From NCBI GenBank assembly GCA_001898825.1, contig MKVK01000044.1, positions 1-56,437 on the forward strand: a DNA stretch of 56,437 nt. The letters are read 5' to 3'. The stretch is from Magnetospirillum sp. 64-120 (GTDB lineage Bacteria > Pseudomonadota > Alphaproteobacteria > Rhodospirillales > Magnetospirillaceae). Positions 14,919 through 25,413 of the stretch are shown one piece after another. How positions within the stretch are numbered: position 1 is the stretch's first letter; every line of letters begins with the position of its first letter. The notes beneath the pieces are model-generated. The model searched no databases, was not told the DNA's origin, and saw only the letters and a list, made by a program, of their open reading frames with translations. Made by a program: the position numbers and the translations under genes.

Positions 14919-17900
14919 ATGTCGCGTTTCTTCATTGATCGCCCGGTCTTCGCCTGGGTCATCGCCATCGTCATCATGCTGGCGGGCGGCCTGTCCATCC
15001 TGGGTCTGCCCATCGAGCAGTATCCGCGCATCGCGCCGCCGTCGGTGGCCATTTCCACCACCTATCCCGGCGCTTCGGCGCAGACCCTGGAAAATGCCGT
15101 CACCCAGGTCATCGAGCAGAAGATGAACGGCATCGACTATCTGCGCTACATGACCTCGACCTCGGATTCCGCCGGCAACGTCACCATCACGCTGACTTTC
15201 GAATCCAAGGCCAATCCCGACATCGCCCAGGTGCAGGTGCAAAACAAGCTGCAGCTGGCGCTTCCCCTGTTGCCCCAGGAAGTGCAGCAACAGGGCGTCA
15301 AGGTGGCCAAGGCGACCAAGAATTTCCTGATGGTGGTGGGTCTGGTCTCCACCGACGGCAAGTACAGCGGCCCGGCCATGGCCGACTACCTGATCTCCAA
15401 TGTCCAAGACGACGTGTCGCGCCTGAACGGCGTCGGCGAAGTCACCGTGTTCGGCGCCCAGAACGCCATGCGCATCTGGCTGAACCCGGACAAGCTGGTC
15501 AGCTACAAGCTGGCGGTCACCGACATCACGGCGGCCATCAAGGCCCAGAACGCCGAGGTCTCGGCCGGCCAGATCGGCGGGGCGCCTGCGGTGCCGGGCC
15601 AGCAGTTGCAAGCCACCATCACCGCCCAAAGCCGTCTGCAGACCCCCGAGCAGTTCGGCGCCATCCTGCTGCGCGTCAACGCCGACGGCAGCCAGGTGCG
15701 CCTGCGCGACGTGGCCCGCATCGAGATCGGTTCCGAAAACTACCAGACCCTGGCGCGATACAACGGCAAGCCCGCCGCCGCCCTGGCCATCAAGCTGGCC
15801 ACCGGCGCCAACGCCCTGGAAACCGCCGACCGGGTGCGTGCCCGTTTCGCCGAATTGAGCAAGTTCTTCCCCCAGGGCGTCGAAGCGGTGTTCCCCTATG
15901 ACACCACCCCCTTCGTGCGCCTGTCCATCGAGGAAGTGGTCAAGACCCTGGTGGAAGCCATCGTCCTGGTCTTCCTGGTCATGTACCTGTTCTTGCAGAA
16001 CTTCCGCGCCACCTTGATCCCCACCATCGCCGTCCCCGTGGTGTTGCTGGGCACTTTCGGGGTGCTGGCGGCGTTCGGCTTCACCATCAACACGCTGACC
16101 ATGTTCGCCATGGTGCTGGCCATCGGCCTGTTGGTGGACGACGCCATCGTGGTGGTGGAAAACGTCGAACGCGTCATGAGCGACGAAGGACTGCCGCCAA
16201 GGGAAGCCACCCGCAAATCCATGGGCCAGATCACCGGCGCGCTGATCGGCATCGCCCTGGTGCTGTCGGCGGTGTTCGTGCCCATGGCGTTCTTCCAGGG
16301 CTCGACCGGGGCCATCTATCGCCAGTTCTCGCTGACCCTGGTTTCCGCCATGGTGCTGTCGGTGGTGGTCGCCCTGGTGCTGACGCCGGCTTTGTGCGCC
16401 ACCATCTTAAAGCCGGTGGAACGCGGCCATGCCTGGGAAACCAAGGGCTTCTTCGGCTGGTTCAACCGCAGCTTCGACAAAAGCCGCCGGCTTTACCGCT
16501 GGTCGCTGCGCGGCGTGCTGAACCGTTGGGGCCGCATGCTGGTGGTCTATGCGCTGTTCCTGGGGGCCTTGGCCTTCCTGTTCACCCGCCTGCCCACGTC
16601 GTTCCTGCCCGACGAAGACCAGGGCATCATGTTCGTCCAGGTGGCGACGCCGGCCGGCGCCACCCAGGAACGCACCATCGAGGCGCTGAAGAAGGCCGAG
16701 GACTATTTCCTGAATGCCGAAAAGGACAACGTGTCGTCCATCTTCACCGTCGCCGGCTTCAACTTTTCGGGTCGCGGGCAGAATTCCGGCATGGCCTTTG
16801 TCCGCATGAAGGATTGGAGCGAACGCACCAAGCCCGAGCAAAAGGTGTCCATGGTGGCACGACGCGCCATGGGGGCGCTGTCCAAGGTCAAGGACGCCAT
16901 GGTCTTCGCCTTCACCCCCCCTGCGGTGCTGGAACTGGGCAACGCCACCGGCTTCGACCTGCAGCTGCAGGACCGGGCCGGCCTGGGCCACGAAAAGCTG
17001 ATGGCGGCCCGCAACCAGTTGCTGGGCATGGCCGCCAAGAACCCGTCCCTGATGGCGGTCCGTCCCAACGGCCTGGAAGACACCCCGGATTTCCGCATCA
17101 ACATCGACCGCGAGAAGGCCACCGCCCTGGGGCTGTCGCTGGCGGACATCAACACCACGCTGTCCGCCGCCTGGGGCTCGTCCTATGTGAACGACTTCAT
17201 GGATGGCGGCCGGGTGAAGAAGGTCTATCTGCAGGCCGACGCCCCCTATCGCATGCAGCCTGAAGACCTGTACCGTTGGGAAATACGCAACAAAAGCGGC
17301 GAAATGGTGCCGTTCTCCACCTTCATTTCCACCAAATGGGGTTATTCCTCGCCCCAGCTTGAACGCTATAACGGCCTGTCGTCGCGCCAGATCCTGGGCG
17401 CCCCGGCACCGGGGCATTCCTCGGGCGAGGCCATGAAGATCATGGAAGGCCTGGCCAGCCAGCTGCCCACCGGCATCGGCTATACCTGGTCGGGACTGTC
17501 TTACGAGGAACGGGCCGCAGGGTCCCAGGCCCCCGCCCTTTACGCCCTGTCGGTGCTGGTGGTGTTCCTGTGTCTGGCTGCCCTTTACGAAAGCTGGTCC
17601 ATCCCGTTCTCGGTGATGCTGGTGGTGCCCTTGGGCGTCTTGGGCGCGGTGGCCGCCGTCTACCTGCGCGGCCTGTCCAACGACGTCTATTTCCAGGTCG
17701 GCCTGCTGACCACCATCGGTCTGGCCGCCAAGAACGCCATCCTGATCGTCGAATTCGCCAAGGAACTGCACGAACGCGGCCGGTCCTACGCAGGGGCGGT
17801 GATCGAGGCGGCGCATCAGCGCCTGCGGCCCATCCTGATGACGTCCCTGGCCTTCGTGCTGGGCGTGCTGCCGCTGGCCATGGCCAAGGGCGCCGGTTCG

Positions 17901-18065
17901 GGGGCGCAGAACGCCATCGGCATCGGCGTCATGGGCGGCATGATCAGCGCCACCGTGCTGGCGGTGTTCTTCGTGCCCGTCTTCTACGTGGTGGTCATGC
18001 GCCGCTTCGGCCGCCCGCCCAAGCGTCCGTCGCTTCACGACGAATCCTCGCGTCCGGCTCATTAA
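14919..18065 (+). CDS. RND efflux inner-membrane transporter (AcrB/MexB-like, HAE1)
   Basis: The 1048-residue protein has the full AcrB length. It starts [14 protein letters not shown], the typical first helix, and shows two halves, each with six membrane helices and a large periplasmic loop. The proton-relay Asp pair is present in [16 protein letters not shown]. The second half carries [14 protein letters not shown] with the relay Lys. Its length and motifs place it in the hydrophobe/amphiphile (drug, detergent, aromatic) group rather than metal pumps. Sixteen bases separate it from the adaptor gene. Confidence 0.97.
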   Translation: MSRFFIDRPVFAWVIAIVIMLAGGLSILGLPIEQYPRIAPPSVAISTTYPGASAQTLENAVTQVIEQKMNGIDYLRYMTSTSDSAGNVTITLTFESKANPDIAQVQVQNKLQLALPLLPQEVQQQGVKVAKATKNFLMVVGLVSTDGKYSGPAMADYLISNVQDDVSRLNGVGEVTVFGAQNAMRIWLNPDKLVSYKLAVTDITAAIKAQNAEVSAGQIGGAPAVPGQQLQATITAQSRLQTPEQFGAILLRVNADGSQVRLRDVARIEIGSENYQTLARYNGKPAAALAIKLATGANALETADRVRARFAELSKFFPQGVEAVFPYDTTPFVRLSIEEVVKTLVEAIVLVFLVMYLFLQNFRATLIPTIAVPVVLLGTFGVLAAFGFTINTLTMFAMVLAIGLLVDDAIVVVENVERVMSDEGLPPREATRKSMGQITGALIGIALVLSAVFVPMAFFQGSTGAIYRQFSLTLVSAMVLSVVVALVLTPALCATILKPVERGHAWETKGFFGWFNRSFDKSRRLYRWSLRGVLNRWGRMLVVYALFLGALAFLFTRLPTSFLPDEDQGIMFVQVATPAGATQERTIEALKKAEDYFLNAEKDNVSSIFTVAGFNFSGRGQNSGMAFVRMKDWSERTKPEQKVSMVARRAMGALSKVKDAMVFAFTPPAVLELGNATGFDLQLQDRAGLGHEKLMAARNQLLGMAAKNPSLMAVRPNGLEDTPDFRINIDREKATALGLSLADINTTLSAAWGSSYVNDFMDGGRVKKVYLQADAPYRMQPEDLYRWEIRNKSGEMVPFSTFISTKWGYSSPQLERYNGLSSRQILGAPAPGHSSGEAMKIMEGLASQLPTGIGYTWSGLSYEERAAGSQAPALYALSVLVVFLCLAALYESWSIPFSVMLVVPLGVLGAVAAVYLRGLSNDVYFQVGLLTTIGLAAKNAILIVEFAKELHERGRSYAGAVIEAAHQRLRPILMTSLAFVLGVLPLAMAKGAGSGAQNAIGIGVMGGMISATVLAVFFVPVFYVVVMRRFGRPPKRPSLHDESSRPAH

Positions 18066-18078
18066 GGGAACGCCGATT

Positions 18079-19491
18079 ATGAACAAGATCATCCTGATGA
18101 CCTGCGCGGCGGCCCTGTTGTCCGGCTGCACCCTGATCCCCGACCTGGACCTGCCCGCCATGCCGGTGACCAAGGACTGGGCCACCGGTGCGGCCAGCGG
18201 CAAGGTGGCCGAGGCCAAGGACGGACAGGTGCTGTGGGGCGACACCCAATGGCAGCAGTTCTTCCCCGACACGACACTGCAATCGATGATCGGGGCCGCG
18301 CTGGACAACAACCGCGATCTTAGGGTGGCGGCGCTCAACATCGAGGTGGCGCGGGCCAGCTATCGCATCAGCGAGGCCGACCTGTTCCCCACCTTGGACG
18401 CCAACGCAGCGGAAACGGTCAAGCGCACCTCGCGCAATGCGTCCACCTCGACCCCGAAGGCGGCGTCGACGGCACGCACCACCTCGGCCAACCTGTCCAC
18501 GTCGTTTGAAATCGACCTGTTCGGCCGTCTGCGCAGCCTGGAAGCCCAGGCGCTGGAAAAGTACCTGGCCACCGAACAGGCCCGCGACACCACCCGCATC
18601 GCGCTGATCGCCGAAGTGGCCAACGCCTATCTGACGCTGTTGGGCGACCGCAAGCTGATGGCGCTGACCGAGGAAACCCTGGCCACCCGCGTCAAGTCGC
18701 TGGAACTGATCCAGGCCAGCTTCGACCGCGGCATCTCGTCGGAACTGGACTTGGCCCAAGCCCGGTCGGCGGTGGAAACCGCCCGCGTCAACCGCGCCAA
18801 GTACCTGCGTCAGGTGGATCAGGACAAGAACGCCCTGACCTTGCTGGTGGGCGCGCCCTTGACCGAAGAACAGCTGGCCGGCGACCTGGACAAGATGGTC
18901 CTGGTGGCCGACCTGCCGGTGGGGATGCCGTCGGACGTGCTGTTGCGCCGCCCCGACATCGCCAACGCCGAACACAGCTTGCGCGCCGCCAACGCCAATA
19001 TCGGCGCCGCCCGGGCCGCGTTCTTCCCGTCCATCTCGCTGACCGGGTCGTTGGGCTACGCCAGCACCAACCTGTCCAGCCTGTTCGGCCCCGGCTCGGG
19101 GGCGTGGTCGTTCGGCCCCAGCATTTCCATGCCCATCTTCGACATGGGCGCCAACCAGGCTGGCCTGGACAGCGCCAAGGCCAGCCGCGACATCGCCGTC
19201 GCCCAATACGAAAAGGCCATCCAGACCGCCTTCCGCGAGGTGTCCGACGCCCTGGCGGCCAAGGGCACGCTGACCGACCAGATGAACGCCCAGCAATCAT
19301 TGGTCAACGCCAGCGCCACCAGCACGCGCCTGTCCCAGGCTCGTTACGACCGCGGCATCGATTCCTATCTGAACGTGTTGGATTCCCAGCGTTCGCTGTA
19401 TTCCGCACAACAGGATCTGGTCAGCGTACGGGTGTCGCGTCTTTCCAATCTGGTGACGCTTTACAAGGTTCTGGGCGGCGGGCGCAGCTAG
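18079..19491 (+). CDS. Outer-membrane efflux channel lipoprotein (OprM/NodT-like)
   Basis: The 470-residue protein begins with a lipoprotein signal ending in L-L-S-G-C, acylated at Cys17. It shows two outer-membrane-efflux repeats: A-A-L-D-N-N-R-D-L-R-V-A-A-L-N-I-E-V-A near residue 77, and the later L-R-R-P-D-I-A-N-A-E-H-S-L-R-A-A-N-A-N-I-G-A-A-R segment that is diagnostic of the NodT/OprM group. The C-terminal helices (Y-D-R-G-I-D-S-Y-L-N-V-L-D-S-Q-R-S-L-Y) fit. It forms the trimeric exit duct of the tripartite pump. It starts 13 bases after the transporter gene. Confidence 0.95.
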   Translation: MNKIILMTCAAALLSGCTLIPDLDLPAMPVTKDWATGAASGKVAEAKDGQVLWGDTQWQQFFPDTTLQSMIGAALDNNRDLRVAALNIEVARASYRISEADLFPTLDANAAETVKRTSRNASTSTPKAASTARTTSANLSTSFEIDLFGRLRSLEAQALEKYLATEQARDTTRIALIAEVANAYLTLLGDRKLMALTEETLATRVKSLELIQASFDRGISSELDLAQARSAVETARVNRAKYLRQVDQDKNALTLLVGAPLTEEQLAGDLDKMVLVADLPVGMPSDVLLRRPDIANAEHSLRAANANIGAARAAFFPSISLTGSLGYASTNLSSLFGPGSGAWSFGPSISMPIFDMGANQAGLDSAKASRDIAVAQYEKAIQTAFREVSDALAAKGTLTDQMNAQQSLVNASATSTRLSQARYDRGIDSYLNVLDSQRSLYSAQQDLVSVRVSRLSNLVTLYKVLGGGRS

Positions 19492-19508
19492 GCGGTCCAT
19501 GCGGGGGC

Positions 19509-19648
19509 TTAGAATCTGTCTGACCTTGGTAGAAGCATCTTATCTTTCCGTCATGGCCGGGCTTGACCCGGCCATCCATGGACCCTCGGGTCAAGCCCGA
19601 GGGTGACGAGGAAGAAAAGCGATTCCACTTAACTCGGACAGACTCTAA
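19509..19648. mobile_element. MITE-like 140-bp element with 15-bp terminal inverted repeats
   Basis: The left end TTAGAATCTGTCTGA (19509-19523) and the right end (19634-19648, TTAGAGTCTGTCCGA when inverted) match at 13 of 15 positions. Between them lies a 61-bp palindromic unit. No coding capacity is present. The structure fits a non-autonomous miniature inverted-repeat element. The right end supplies the stop codon of the O-methyltransferase gene. Target-site duplications were not clear. Confidence 0.55.
19549..19609. repeat. Palindromic repeat with two hairpins (GGCCGGG and CCCTCGGG type)
   Basis: It comprises two adjacent stems, GGCCGGG-CTTGA-CCCGGCC and CCCTCGGGT-CAAG-CCCGAGGG, bounded by CCGTCAT and GTGACG. 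A close relative lies at 31478-31539 and a diverged one at 33712-33771. This copy sits inside the MITE-like element, suggesting that the palindrome can travel as its cargo. Confidence 0.7.
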
Positions 19649-20295
19649 TTGACCACCGCCAGGATGAATCCGTCCCAGCCCTTTTCCCCCACCGTCTGCA
19701 CGGCGGTGGCGGAAACCCGGGGCTCGGTGGCCAGGATTTCGGTCAGGCGGCGCACCGCCACCACCTTTTCCTCGGCATCGGGGTCCAGGACTTGGCCATT
19801 GCGAACCACGTTGTCGAAAACGATGGTGGTGCCAGGGCGCGACAGGGTCAGCGCCCATTGCAGATAGGCCGGGTTGTTGGTCTTGTCGGCGTCGATGAAG
19901 ACGAAGTCGAAGGGGCCGCTAAGGGTCGGCAAAGTGTCCAGCGCCTTGCCTTCGCGCAGGTCCACCACGTCCTGCAAACCGGCCATGGCGATGTTGGCAC
20001 GCGCCACCGCCGCATGGGCGGCGTCGGCTTCCAGGGTCACCAGCGAACCACCGGCCGGCAGGGCGCGGGCCAGCCAGATGGTGGAATAAGCCGCCAGGGT
20101 GCCGATTTCCAAGATACGCCGCGCCCCGGCCATCCGCGCCATCAGGTGCAGCAGCTTGCCCTGGTTGGGGGCGACGTTGATGGCGGGCAGACCGGCGTCC
20201 TGGCTGGCCTGCAACGCGGCCTGCAGCACCGGGTCCTCGGGCATCAGGGATTGGGCGAAGAAGCTGTCGACCCGGGTCCACAAATCCTTGCTCAT
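19645..20295 (-). CDS. SAM-dependent O-methyltransferase (caffeoyl-CoA OMT-like)
   Basis: The 216-residue protein has the family length. It shows the SAM-binding motif I-L-E-I-G-T-L-A-A-Y-S-T-I-W-L-A near residue 60, the acidic L-V-T-L-E-A-D following it, and F-D-F-V-F-I-D-A-D-K-T-N-N with the metal-binding Asp. D-N-V-V-R-N-G-Q-V supplies further metal ligands. These enzymes methylate catechol-type hydroxyls with a divalent cation. Substrate in this organism is unknown. Its stop codon falls in the end of the MITE-like element, so the very C-terminus may have been replaced by insertion. It is on the same strand as the dap operon but lies 10 bases after the membrane protein gene. Confidence 0.9.
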   Translation of the reverse strand: MSKDLWTRVDSFFAQSLMPEDPVLQAALQASQDAGLPAINVAPNQGKLLHLMARMAGARRILEIGTLAAYSTIWLARALPAGGSLVTLEADAAHAAVARANIAMAGLQDVVDLREGKALDTLPTLSGPFDFVFIDADKTNNPAYLQWALTLSRPGTTIVFDNVVRNGQVLDPDAEEKVVAVRRLTEILATEPRVSATAVQTVGEKGWDGFILAVVN

Positions 20296-20305
20296 GGCTT
20301 TGTCC

Positions 20306-20872
20306 TTACCAAAGGCCGACCATCACCCGATCGGAAATGTTTTCCAGCAGCAACGCCAGCAGAACATCCATGAAGGTGATGCCGATGGCGGTGCCCAGGC
20401 CCACTTCCAGCGCCACATGGGCCATATAGGCGCGATAGACCAGCAACAGCACGGTCAACGCCTGGACCACCAGCATCAGAATGGGCGAGGCGGTCAGCAC
20501 GGTCATGGAGACCAAGGGCAACAACAGGCCGACCTGAACCACCGAGGCCCAGTTGTAAAGCGCCCCATAGCGCCAGAAGCGATGAAAACGCCCCAGCGAT
20601 TCGGCCACGAACACCATCAGCAGCGGATAGGCGGTCCAGTCGATGACGTAAGAGATCAGCTTGACCAGCACGGCGCGCGGGCCGGGGTTTTCACCGAAGC
20701 CGCCGCTGAGGATTTCCAGCGCCATGACGCCGGGAAACACCAAGGCCGCCGCCCAGAAGGAACGCCAGAAACCTTGGGGGGAATCGTTGATCCACACCAT
20801 GCCGCCGGGATCGCGCCGGGCAATGCGCCAGGCGCCGAAGACGCCGGCGTGGATTTCCACCCAGGAAATCAC
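20306..20872 (-). CDS. Multi-pass membrane protein in the dap operon, unknown function
   Basis: The 188-residue protein begins with amphipathic sequence ([10 protein letters not shown]). [15 protein letters not shown] segment leads into about four hydrophobic helices ([27 protein letters not shown] and [10 protein letters not shown]). No named domain was recognised. The GTG start overlaps the dapE stop (GTGA), so it is translationally coupled to dapE. The link to lysine/peptidoglycan precursor synthesis is only by operon position. Confidence 0.75.
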   Translation of the reverse strand: MISWVEIHAGVFGAWRIARRDPGGMVWINDSPQGFWRSFWAAALVFPGVMALEILSGGFGENPGPRAVLVKLISYVIDWTAYPLLMVFVAESLGRFHRFWRYGALYNWASVVQVGLLLPLVSMTVLTASPILMLVVQALTVLLLVYRAYMAHVALEVGLGTAIGITFMDVLLALLLENISDRVMVGLW

Positions 20873-22014
20873 GCCCGCCCCACCAGACGTTCCAGGACAC
20901 CTTGATAGATTTGGGTCAGCGCCTCGAGGTCGGCCACCAGCACGTTTTCGTCCACCTTGTGCATGGTCTGGCTGACCAGGCCGAATTCCAGCACCGGGCA
21001 GTGGTTCTTGATGAAACGGGCATCCGAAGTGCCGCCGGTGGTGGATTCCTCGGGCCGCAGACCGGTGACGGCGTGGGTGCAGTCGGCAACGGCTTGCGAC
21101 AGGAAACCCGGCTGAGTCAGGAAGCTTTCGCCCGACACCTCGACCTGCAACTCGTAATCGCCGCCCACCGTGTCCAACTGGTGGCGAATCCACTTTTCCA
21201 GGGACGCGCCACTGTGCAGGTCGTTGAAGCGGATGTTGAAACCCGCCTTGGCCTGGGCCGGGATGACGTTGGTGGCGGCGTTGCCCACGTCCACCGTGGT
21301 CAGCGTCAGGGTGGACGCCTGGAAATGCGGCGAGCCGTGATCCAGCGGCTCGGCGGTCAGGGCGTTCAGCATCTTCAACAGACGCGGAATGGGATTGTCG
21401 GCCAGATGCGGATAGGCGGCGTGTCCCTGGGTGCCGAACACCGTCAACTTGCCGTTCAGCGAGCCGCGGCGGCCGATCTTCATCATCTCGCCCAGGCGGT
21501 TCGGATTGGTCGGTTCGCCGACGATGCAGGCGTCCAGGGTTTCCCCCCGCGCCACCAGCCAGTCCAGCACCTTGACCGTGCCGTCCACCGCCGGACCTTC
21601 CTCGTCGCCGGTGATCAGCAGGCTGATGGAACCGGCAGCCGGCCCCTTGTCCAGAAAGCGGGCCACGGCGGCGACGAAACAGGCGATGGCGCCCTTCATG
21701 TCGGTGGCGCCACGACCGTAAAGCCGGTCGTTCAGGATTTCACCGCCAAAGGGATCGACGCTCCAACCGCTGGAGCCGACTGGAACCACGTCGGTATGGC
21801 CGGCGAAACAGAAATTGATCCCGTCCTGGCCATGGCGGGCATACAGGTTGCGGATCAACGGTCCGCCGGTGGACGAATCCACCGGGTGACAGTCAAACCC
21901 CAAATCCTTCAGCCAACCGGCCAACAGGTCGCGGGCACCAGCGTCGTCCGGGGTGACGCTGGCGCATTTGATCAGTTCGGCCGTCAGGCCGACGGGGTCT
22001 TTCAGGTCGGTCAA
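20869..22014 (-). CDS. dapE: Succinyl-diaminopimelate desuccinylase
   Basis: DapE removes succinate from N-succinyl-LL-diaminopimelate, giving LL-DAP for lysine and peptidoglycan. The 381-residue M20-family zinc hydrolase shows [11 protein letters not shown] with the first zinc His and catalytic Asp, G-R-G-A-T-D-M-K-G with the bridging Asp, and I-T-G-D-E-E-G-P with the general base and zinc Glu. The dimerisation domain follows, and [11 protein letters not shown] lies near the end. It overlaps dapD by four bases (ATGA) and the membrane protein gene by four, forming a tight operon dapD-dapE-membrane protein. Confidence 0.97.
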   Translation of the reverse strand: MTDLKDPVGLTAELIKCASVTPDDAGARDLLAGWLKDLGFDCHPVDSSTGGPLIRNLYARHGQDGINFCFAGHTDVVPVGSSGWSVDPFGGEILNDRLYGRGATDMKGAIACFVAAVARFLDKGPAAGSISLLITGDEEGPAVDGTVKVLDWLVARGETLDACIVGEPTNPNRLGEMMKIGRRGSLNGKLTVFGTQGHAAYPHLADNPIPRLLKMLNALTAEPLDHGSPHFQASTLTLTTVDVGNAATNVIPAQAKAGFNIRFNDLHSGASLEKWIRHQLDTVGGDYELQVEVSGESFLTQPGFLSQAVADCTHAVTGLRPEESTTGGTSDARFIKNHCPVLEFGLVSQTMHKVDENVLVADLEALTQIYQGVLERLVGRA

Positions 22015-22853
22015 TCGCGCAGCAGCTCGTTGATCGAGACCTTGGAGCGGGTCTTTTCGTCGACGCGCTTGACGATGACGGCGCAGTACAGGTTGGGGCC
22101 CGGCTCGCCGTTGGGCAGCGGCTTGCCCGGCATGGTGCCCGACACCACCACCGAATAGGCCGGCACGCGGCCATAGAACACTTCGCCGGTGGCGCGGTCG
22201 ACGATCTTGGTGGACTTGCCCAGATAGACGCCCATGGACAGCACGGCGCCTTCCTCGACGATGACGCCTTCGGCCACTTCGGCACGGGCACCGACGAAGA
22301 CGTTGTCTTCGATGATCACCGGGCCGGCCTGCAGGGGTTCCAGCACGCCGCCGATGCCGGCGCCGCCCGAGATGTGCACGTTACGGCCGATCTGGGCGCA
22401 GGAACCGACGGTGGCCCAGGTGTCGATCATGGTGCCGCTGTCCACGTAGGCGCCGACATTGACGAAGCTGGGCATCAGCACCACGCCCGGGGCGATATAG
22501 GCGGGGCGGCGCACCACGGCGCCGGGGACGGCACGGAAGCCGTGGGCCTGGAACATGCCTTCGTCCCAGCCTTCGAACTTGGTGGCCACCTTGTCGTACC
22601 AATGCGAGCCGCCGGGGGCACCCGAGACCGGCTTGGAATCGTTCAGGCGGAAGGACAGCAGCACCGCCTTCTTCAGCCACTGGTTCACCACCCATTCGCC
22701 GTCCAGCTTTTCGGCCACGCGGAAATGACCGGTGTCCAGCATGCCCAAAGCCATCTCGACCGCGTCGCGGACCTTGGAATCGGTCTTGGAGTTGATGGTG
22801 TCGCGGACTTCCCAGGCGTCCTCGATGGCTTTTTGCAGGTCGGCGAAGCTCAT
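22011..22853 (-). CDS. dapD: 2,3,4,5-tetrahydropyridine-2,6-dicarboxylate N-succinyltransferase
   Basis: DapD transfers succinyl from succinyl-CoA to tetrahydrodipicolinate, the step before DapC/DapE in lysine and DAP synthesis. The 280-residue protein has the N-terminal helical domain and then a left-handed beta-helix of hexapeptide repeats, including [24 protein letters not shown] and [22 protein letters not shown]. An ATG at 22862 lies directly after AAGG with no spacing. The in-frame ATG at 22853 is nine bases from it and fits the family N-terminus, so it is preferred. Confidence 0.96.
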   Translation of the reverse strand: MSFADLQKAIEDAWEVRDTINSKTDSKVRDAVEMALGMLDTGHFRVAEKLDGEWVVNQWLKKAVLLSFRLNDSKPVSGAPGGSHWYDKVATKFEGWDEGMFQAHGFRAVPGAVVRRPAYIAPGVVLMPSFVNVGAYVDSGTMIDTWATVGSCAQIGRNVHISGGAGIGGVLEPLQAGPVIIEDNVFVGARAEVAEGVIVEEGAVLSMGVYLGKSTKIVDRATGEVFYGRVPAYSVVVSGTMPGKPLPNGEPGPNLYCAVIVKRVDEKTRSKVSINELLRD

Positions 22854-22916
22854 GGCCGTCATCCTTATATCGGCTTAGAAAGGGTTGGCGGAAACATAGC
22901 GCGTCAGGCGCTTAAG

Positions 22917-23630
22917 TCAACGCGCCGAGGGGGTGGCAACCACCTGCCCGAGCCAGTGGGGCAGGTCCTCGACGATATGGTGCACGTGGGACAGATCGTC
23001 GGAATCCTGGCTCACCACCTTGAAGTCGGGATGGTTGTCCTGACGCACCCAAACCGTGGTCATGCCCAAGGCGGCAGCGGGGCCAAGGTTGCGGTGGATG
23101 TCTTCCACCATGGCCGCCCCACGCGGGTCGAAACCGAAGCGGCGCACCATCAGGTCATAACAATAGGGCTGAGGCTTGGGGACGAAATCGGCGGCGACGA
23201 TGTCGAAGATGCCGTCGAAATGACGCTCGACACCCAAACGCGCCAGCACCTTCTCCGCATGTTTGTGCGAACCGTTGGTGAAGATCAGCTTGCGGCCGGG
23301 AAGCCCTGCCAGGGCCTGATCCAACAGCGGCGCCACGTCCAGCACGGTGTGGTCGATGTCGTGCACATAGGCCAGGAAGTCGCTGGGCTCCATGCCGTGC
23401 ACGGTCATCAGGCCGCGCAGCGTGGTGCCGAATTCGCGGTAGTAACGCTTTTGCAAGACGAAGGCGTCGTCCAGGCTCAGCTTCAAGCGATCGGCGATGA
23501 ACTGGCGCATGCGCACGTCGATCTGGGGGAACAGGCTGGACGAGGCCGGATACAGGGTGTTGTCCAGGTCGAACACCCAGGTTTCCAACTCGGCCAAGTG
23601 CGGGCGGGCGCTAGCGCGGTTTTTCTCCAT
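22917..23630 (-). CDS. HAD-superfamily pyrimidine 5'-nucleotidase-like phosphatase
   Basis: The 237-residue protein shows HAD motif I as V-F-D-L-D-N-T-L-Y-P (residues about 19-28), motif II in L-I-F-T-N-G-S-H-K-H-A, the motif III Lys in V-P-K-P-Q-P-Y, and motif IV in A-A-M-V-E-D-I-H-R-N-L. The D-N-T-L-Y-P and T-N-G-S sequences mark the Sdt1/Phm8-like pyrimidine nucleotidase branch that dephosphorylates nucleoside monophosphates. The helical cap holds R-M-R-Q-F-I-A-D-R-L. The ATG at 23630 has AGGGG upstream. It stands apart from the dap operon by about 55 bases on the same strand. Confidence 0.88.
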   Translation of the reverse strand: MEKNRASARPHLAELETWVFDLDNTLYPASSSLFPQIDVRMRQFIADRLKLSLDDAFVLQKRYYREFGTTLRGLMTVHGMEPSDFLAYVHDIDHTVLDVAPLLDQALAGLPGRKLIFTNGSHKHAEKVLARLGVERHFDGIFDIVAADFVPKPQPYCYDLMVRRFGFDPRGAAMVEDIHRNLGPAAALGMTTVWVRQDNHPDFKVVSQDSDDLSHVHHIVEDLPHWLGQVVATPSAR

Positions 23631-23728
23631 GGCCCCTGTGCTACGCCGGGCCGCGACAAAACGCAACCGTTCCAGCTTTGCATGTCGTTAAAACCCTGTC
23701 TTTATGCTAAATCCGGCAACAGTGGGAT

Positions 23729-25411
23729 ATGGGCCGAGTGGGAATGACCTCTGCGCTTGATCAACAGAACCGGCAGCCAACCGCATCCAAGGTGGTGCTT
23801 GGTCTCAGCCGTGACGGGCTCGAGGCTTATCCCGGCGCCGCCCTGGTGCTGAACGGCGACGGCGCCGTCATCCATGCCAACGACCGCGCCGAATTGCTGC
23901 TGGAAGCCATGCGCAACGGCCAGCTCGGCGACCTTGCGGCCTTGACCCGGGCCACCCGCCCCACCATCGTCAGCCTGCGCTCGGGCGCCAACACCGTGGT
24001 GCTGGAACTGGCGGCGTTGCCCGCCGATGGCGGTCATTTCCTGGTTTTGGCCCGCGACGTCACCTTGGAACGCAACTTGCGGTCGGCCCTGGTGGAATCG
24101 CGCCAGCGCTATAAGGATCTGGTCGACATCTCGTCCGACTTCGCCTGGGAAGTCGGCGCCGACGGCCGCTTCGTCTTCGTCAGCCCGAAAGGCGCCCTGG
24201 GGTTTTCCGCCGACGAACTGGTGGGCCGCGACCCTGGGGAATTCGTCGTCGAAACCCCGGCCGACACCGAATCCGCCCCCTTCGCCAGCGCGCTTGCCCT
24301 GGAAGACGTGGAAGTGTGGATGAACCAGGCCGACGGCAGCCAGGCCTGCGTGCTGGCCTCCAGCACGCCCATCCGCAGCGAATCGGGGGAATGGCTGGGC
24401 GCACGCGGCATCTGCCGCGACATCACCCAGGAACGGCTGCGTGACGCGGCGCTGTCGCGGGCCAACAACCGCGAACGGCTGCTGTCCTATATCGTGCGCA
24501 CCATCCGTGACGAGGTCGACCCCGTCGACATGCTGCGCGCCGCCGCCGAAGCCACCGCCCGTGCGCTGGGCGCCACCGGCTGCCAGATTTTTCGTCTGCT
24601 GCCCGACGCCTCGGACTTCGCGCTGGCGGCGCAATTCGGCGAAGGCGGCGACGAAAAGCGGGCGCTTGATTCCTTCATCGAAACCGACCATTTCGAGGAA
24701 CGGGACGGCCCCTGGCACGTGCTGTCCACCGTCAGCCGCTATCGCCATTCCATCAACGGCGCCATCCTGCTGTGGCGCGACGACCAGCGCCAAGGCTGGA
24801 GCGACGACGACCGCCTGTTGATCGACGACGTCGCCAACCAGGTGGGCCTGGCCAACGAACAGATCGCCAACCACGAACGGATCTTGCGCCTGTCGCGCAC
24901 CGATTCGCTGACCGGGCTGTTCAACCGCCGCGCCTTCTTCGAAGAAATCGCCCGGCGCTTCCAGCGCTTGAGCCGCGAACACAAACCCGCCGCCCTGATC
25001 TATGTGGATCTGGACAACTTCAAGGCGGTCAACGACGTGCACGGACACCAGACCGGCGACCAAGCGCTGTTGGCGGTGCGCGACCTGTTGCTGCACCACA
25101 CCCGCCCCACCGATCTGGTGGCGCGCCTGGGCGGCGACGAATTCGCCATCTGGCTGGAAGCGGCCGAGGAAAACATCGCCATCAAGCGCTGCGAGGGCAT
25201 GCTGGAGGCCAGTTCCACCCTGGCGCATTTTTCCGGCAGCTCCGACAAGCCGCTGCACATGTCCCTGGGCGTCGCCGTCCATGCCGGCGCCAGCGGCGAA
25301 TCCCTGGAAGATCTGATCGCCCGGGCCGACAAGGCCATGTACGAGGTCAAGCGCGACGGCAAGGGCCATTGGCGTCTGGCCCCTGCCCCCACAGCCGCGA
25401 CGGGGGACTAG
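23729..25411 (+). CDS. Diguanylate cyclase with PAS and GAF-like sensor domains
   Basis: The 560-residue cytoplasmic protein has two PAS-like regions (about residues 25-115 and 125-240, the second with Y-K-D-L-V-D-I-S-S-D-F-A-W-E-V) and a GAF-like region (about 255-390). The GGDEF domain (about 395-555) carries an intact G-G-D-E-F active site preceded by R-P-T-D five residues earlier, the inhibitory I-site. It should therefore make c-di-GMP from GTP and be product-inhibited. No membrane segment is present. An ATG at 23744 is an alternative start. The DUF2336 gene begins two bases after its stop codon, so they are cotranscribed. Confidence 0.93.
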   Translation: MGRVGMTSALDQQNRQPTASKVVLGLSRDGLEAYPGAALVLNGDGAVIHANDRAELLLEAMRNGQLGDLAALTRATRPTIVSLRSGANTVVLELAALPADGGHFLVLARDVTLERNLRSALVESRQRYKDLVDISSDFAWEVGADGRFVFVSPKGALGFSADELVGRDPGEFVVETPADTESAPFASALALEDVEVWMNQADGSQACVLASSTPIRSESGEWLGARGICRDITQERLRDAALSRANNRERLLSYIVRTIRDEVDPVDMLRAAAEATARALGATGCQIFRLLPDASDFALAAQFGEGGDEKRALDSFIETDHFEERDGPWHVLSTVSRYRHSINGAILLWRDDQRQGWSDDDRLLIDDVANQVGLANEQIANHERILRLSRTDSLTGLFNRRAFFEEIARRFQRLSREHKPAALIYVDLDNFKAVNDVHGHQTGDQALLAVRDLLLHHTRPTDLVARLGGDEFAIWLEAAEENIAIKRCEGMLEASSTLAHFSGSSDKPLHMSLGVAVHAGASGESLEDLIARADKAMYEVKRDGKGHWRLAPAPTAATGD

Positions 25412-25413
25412 GC

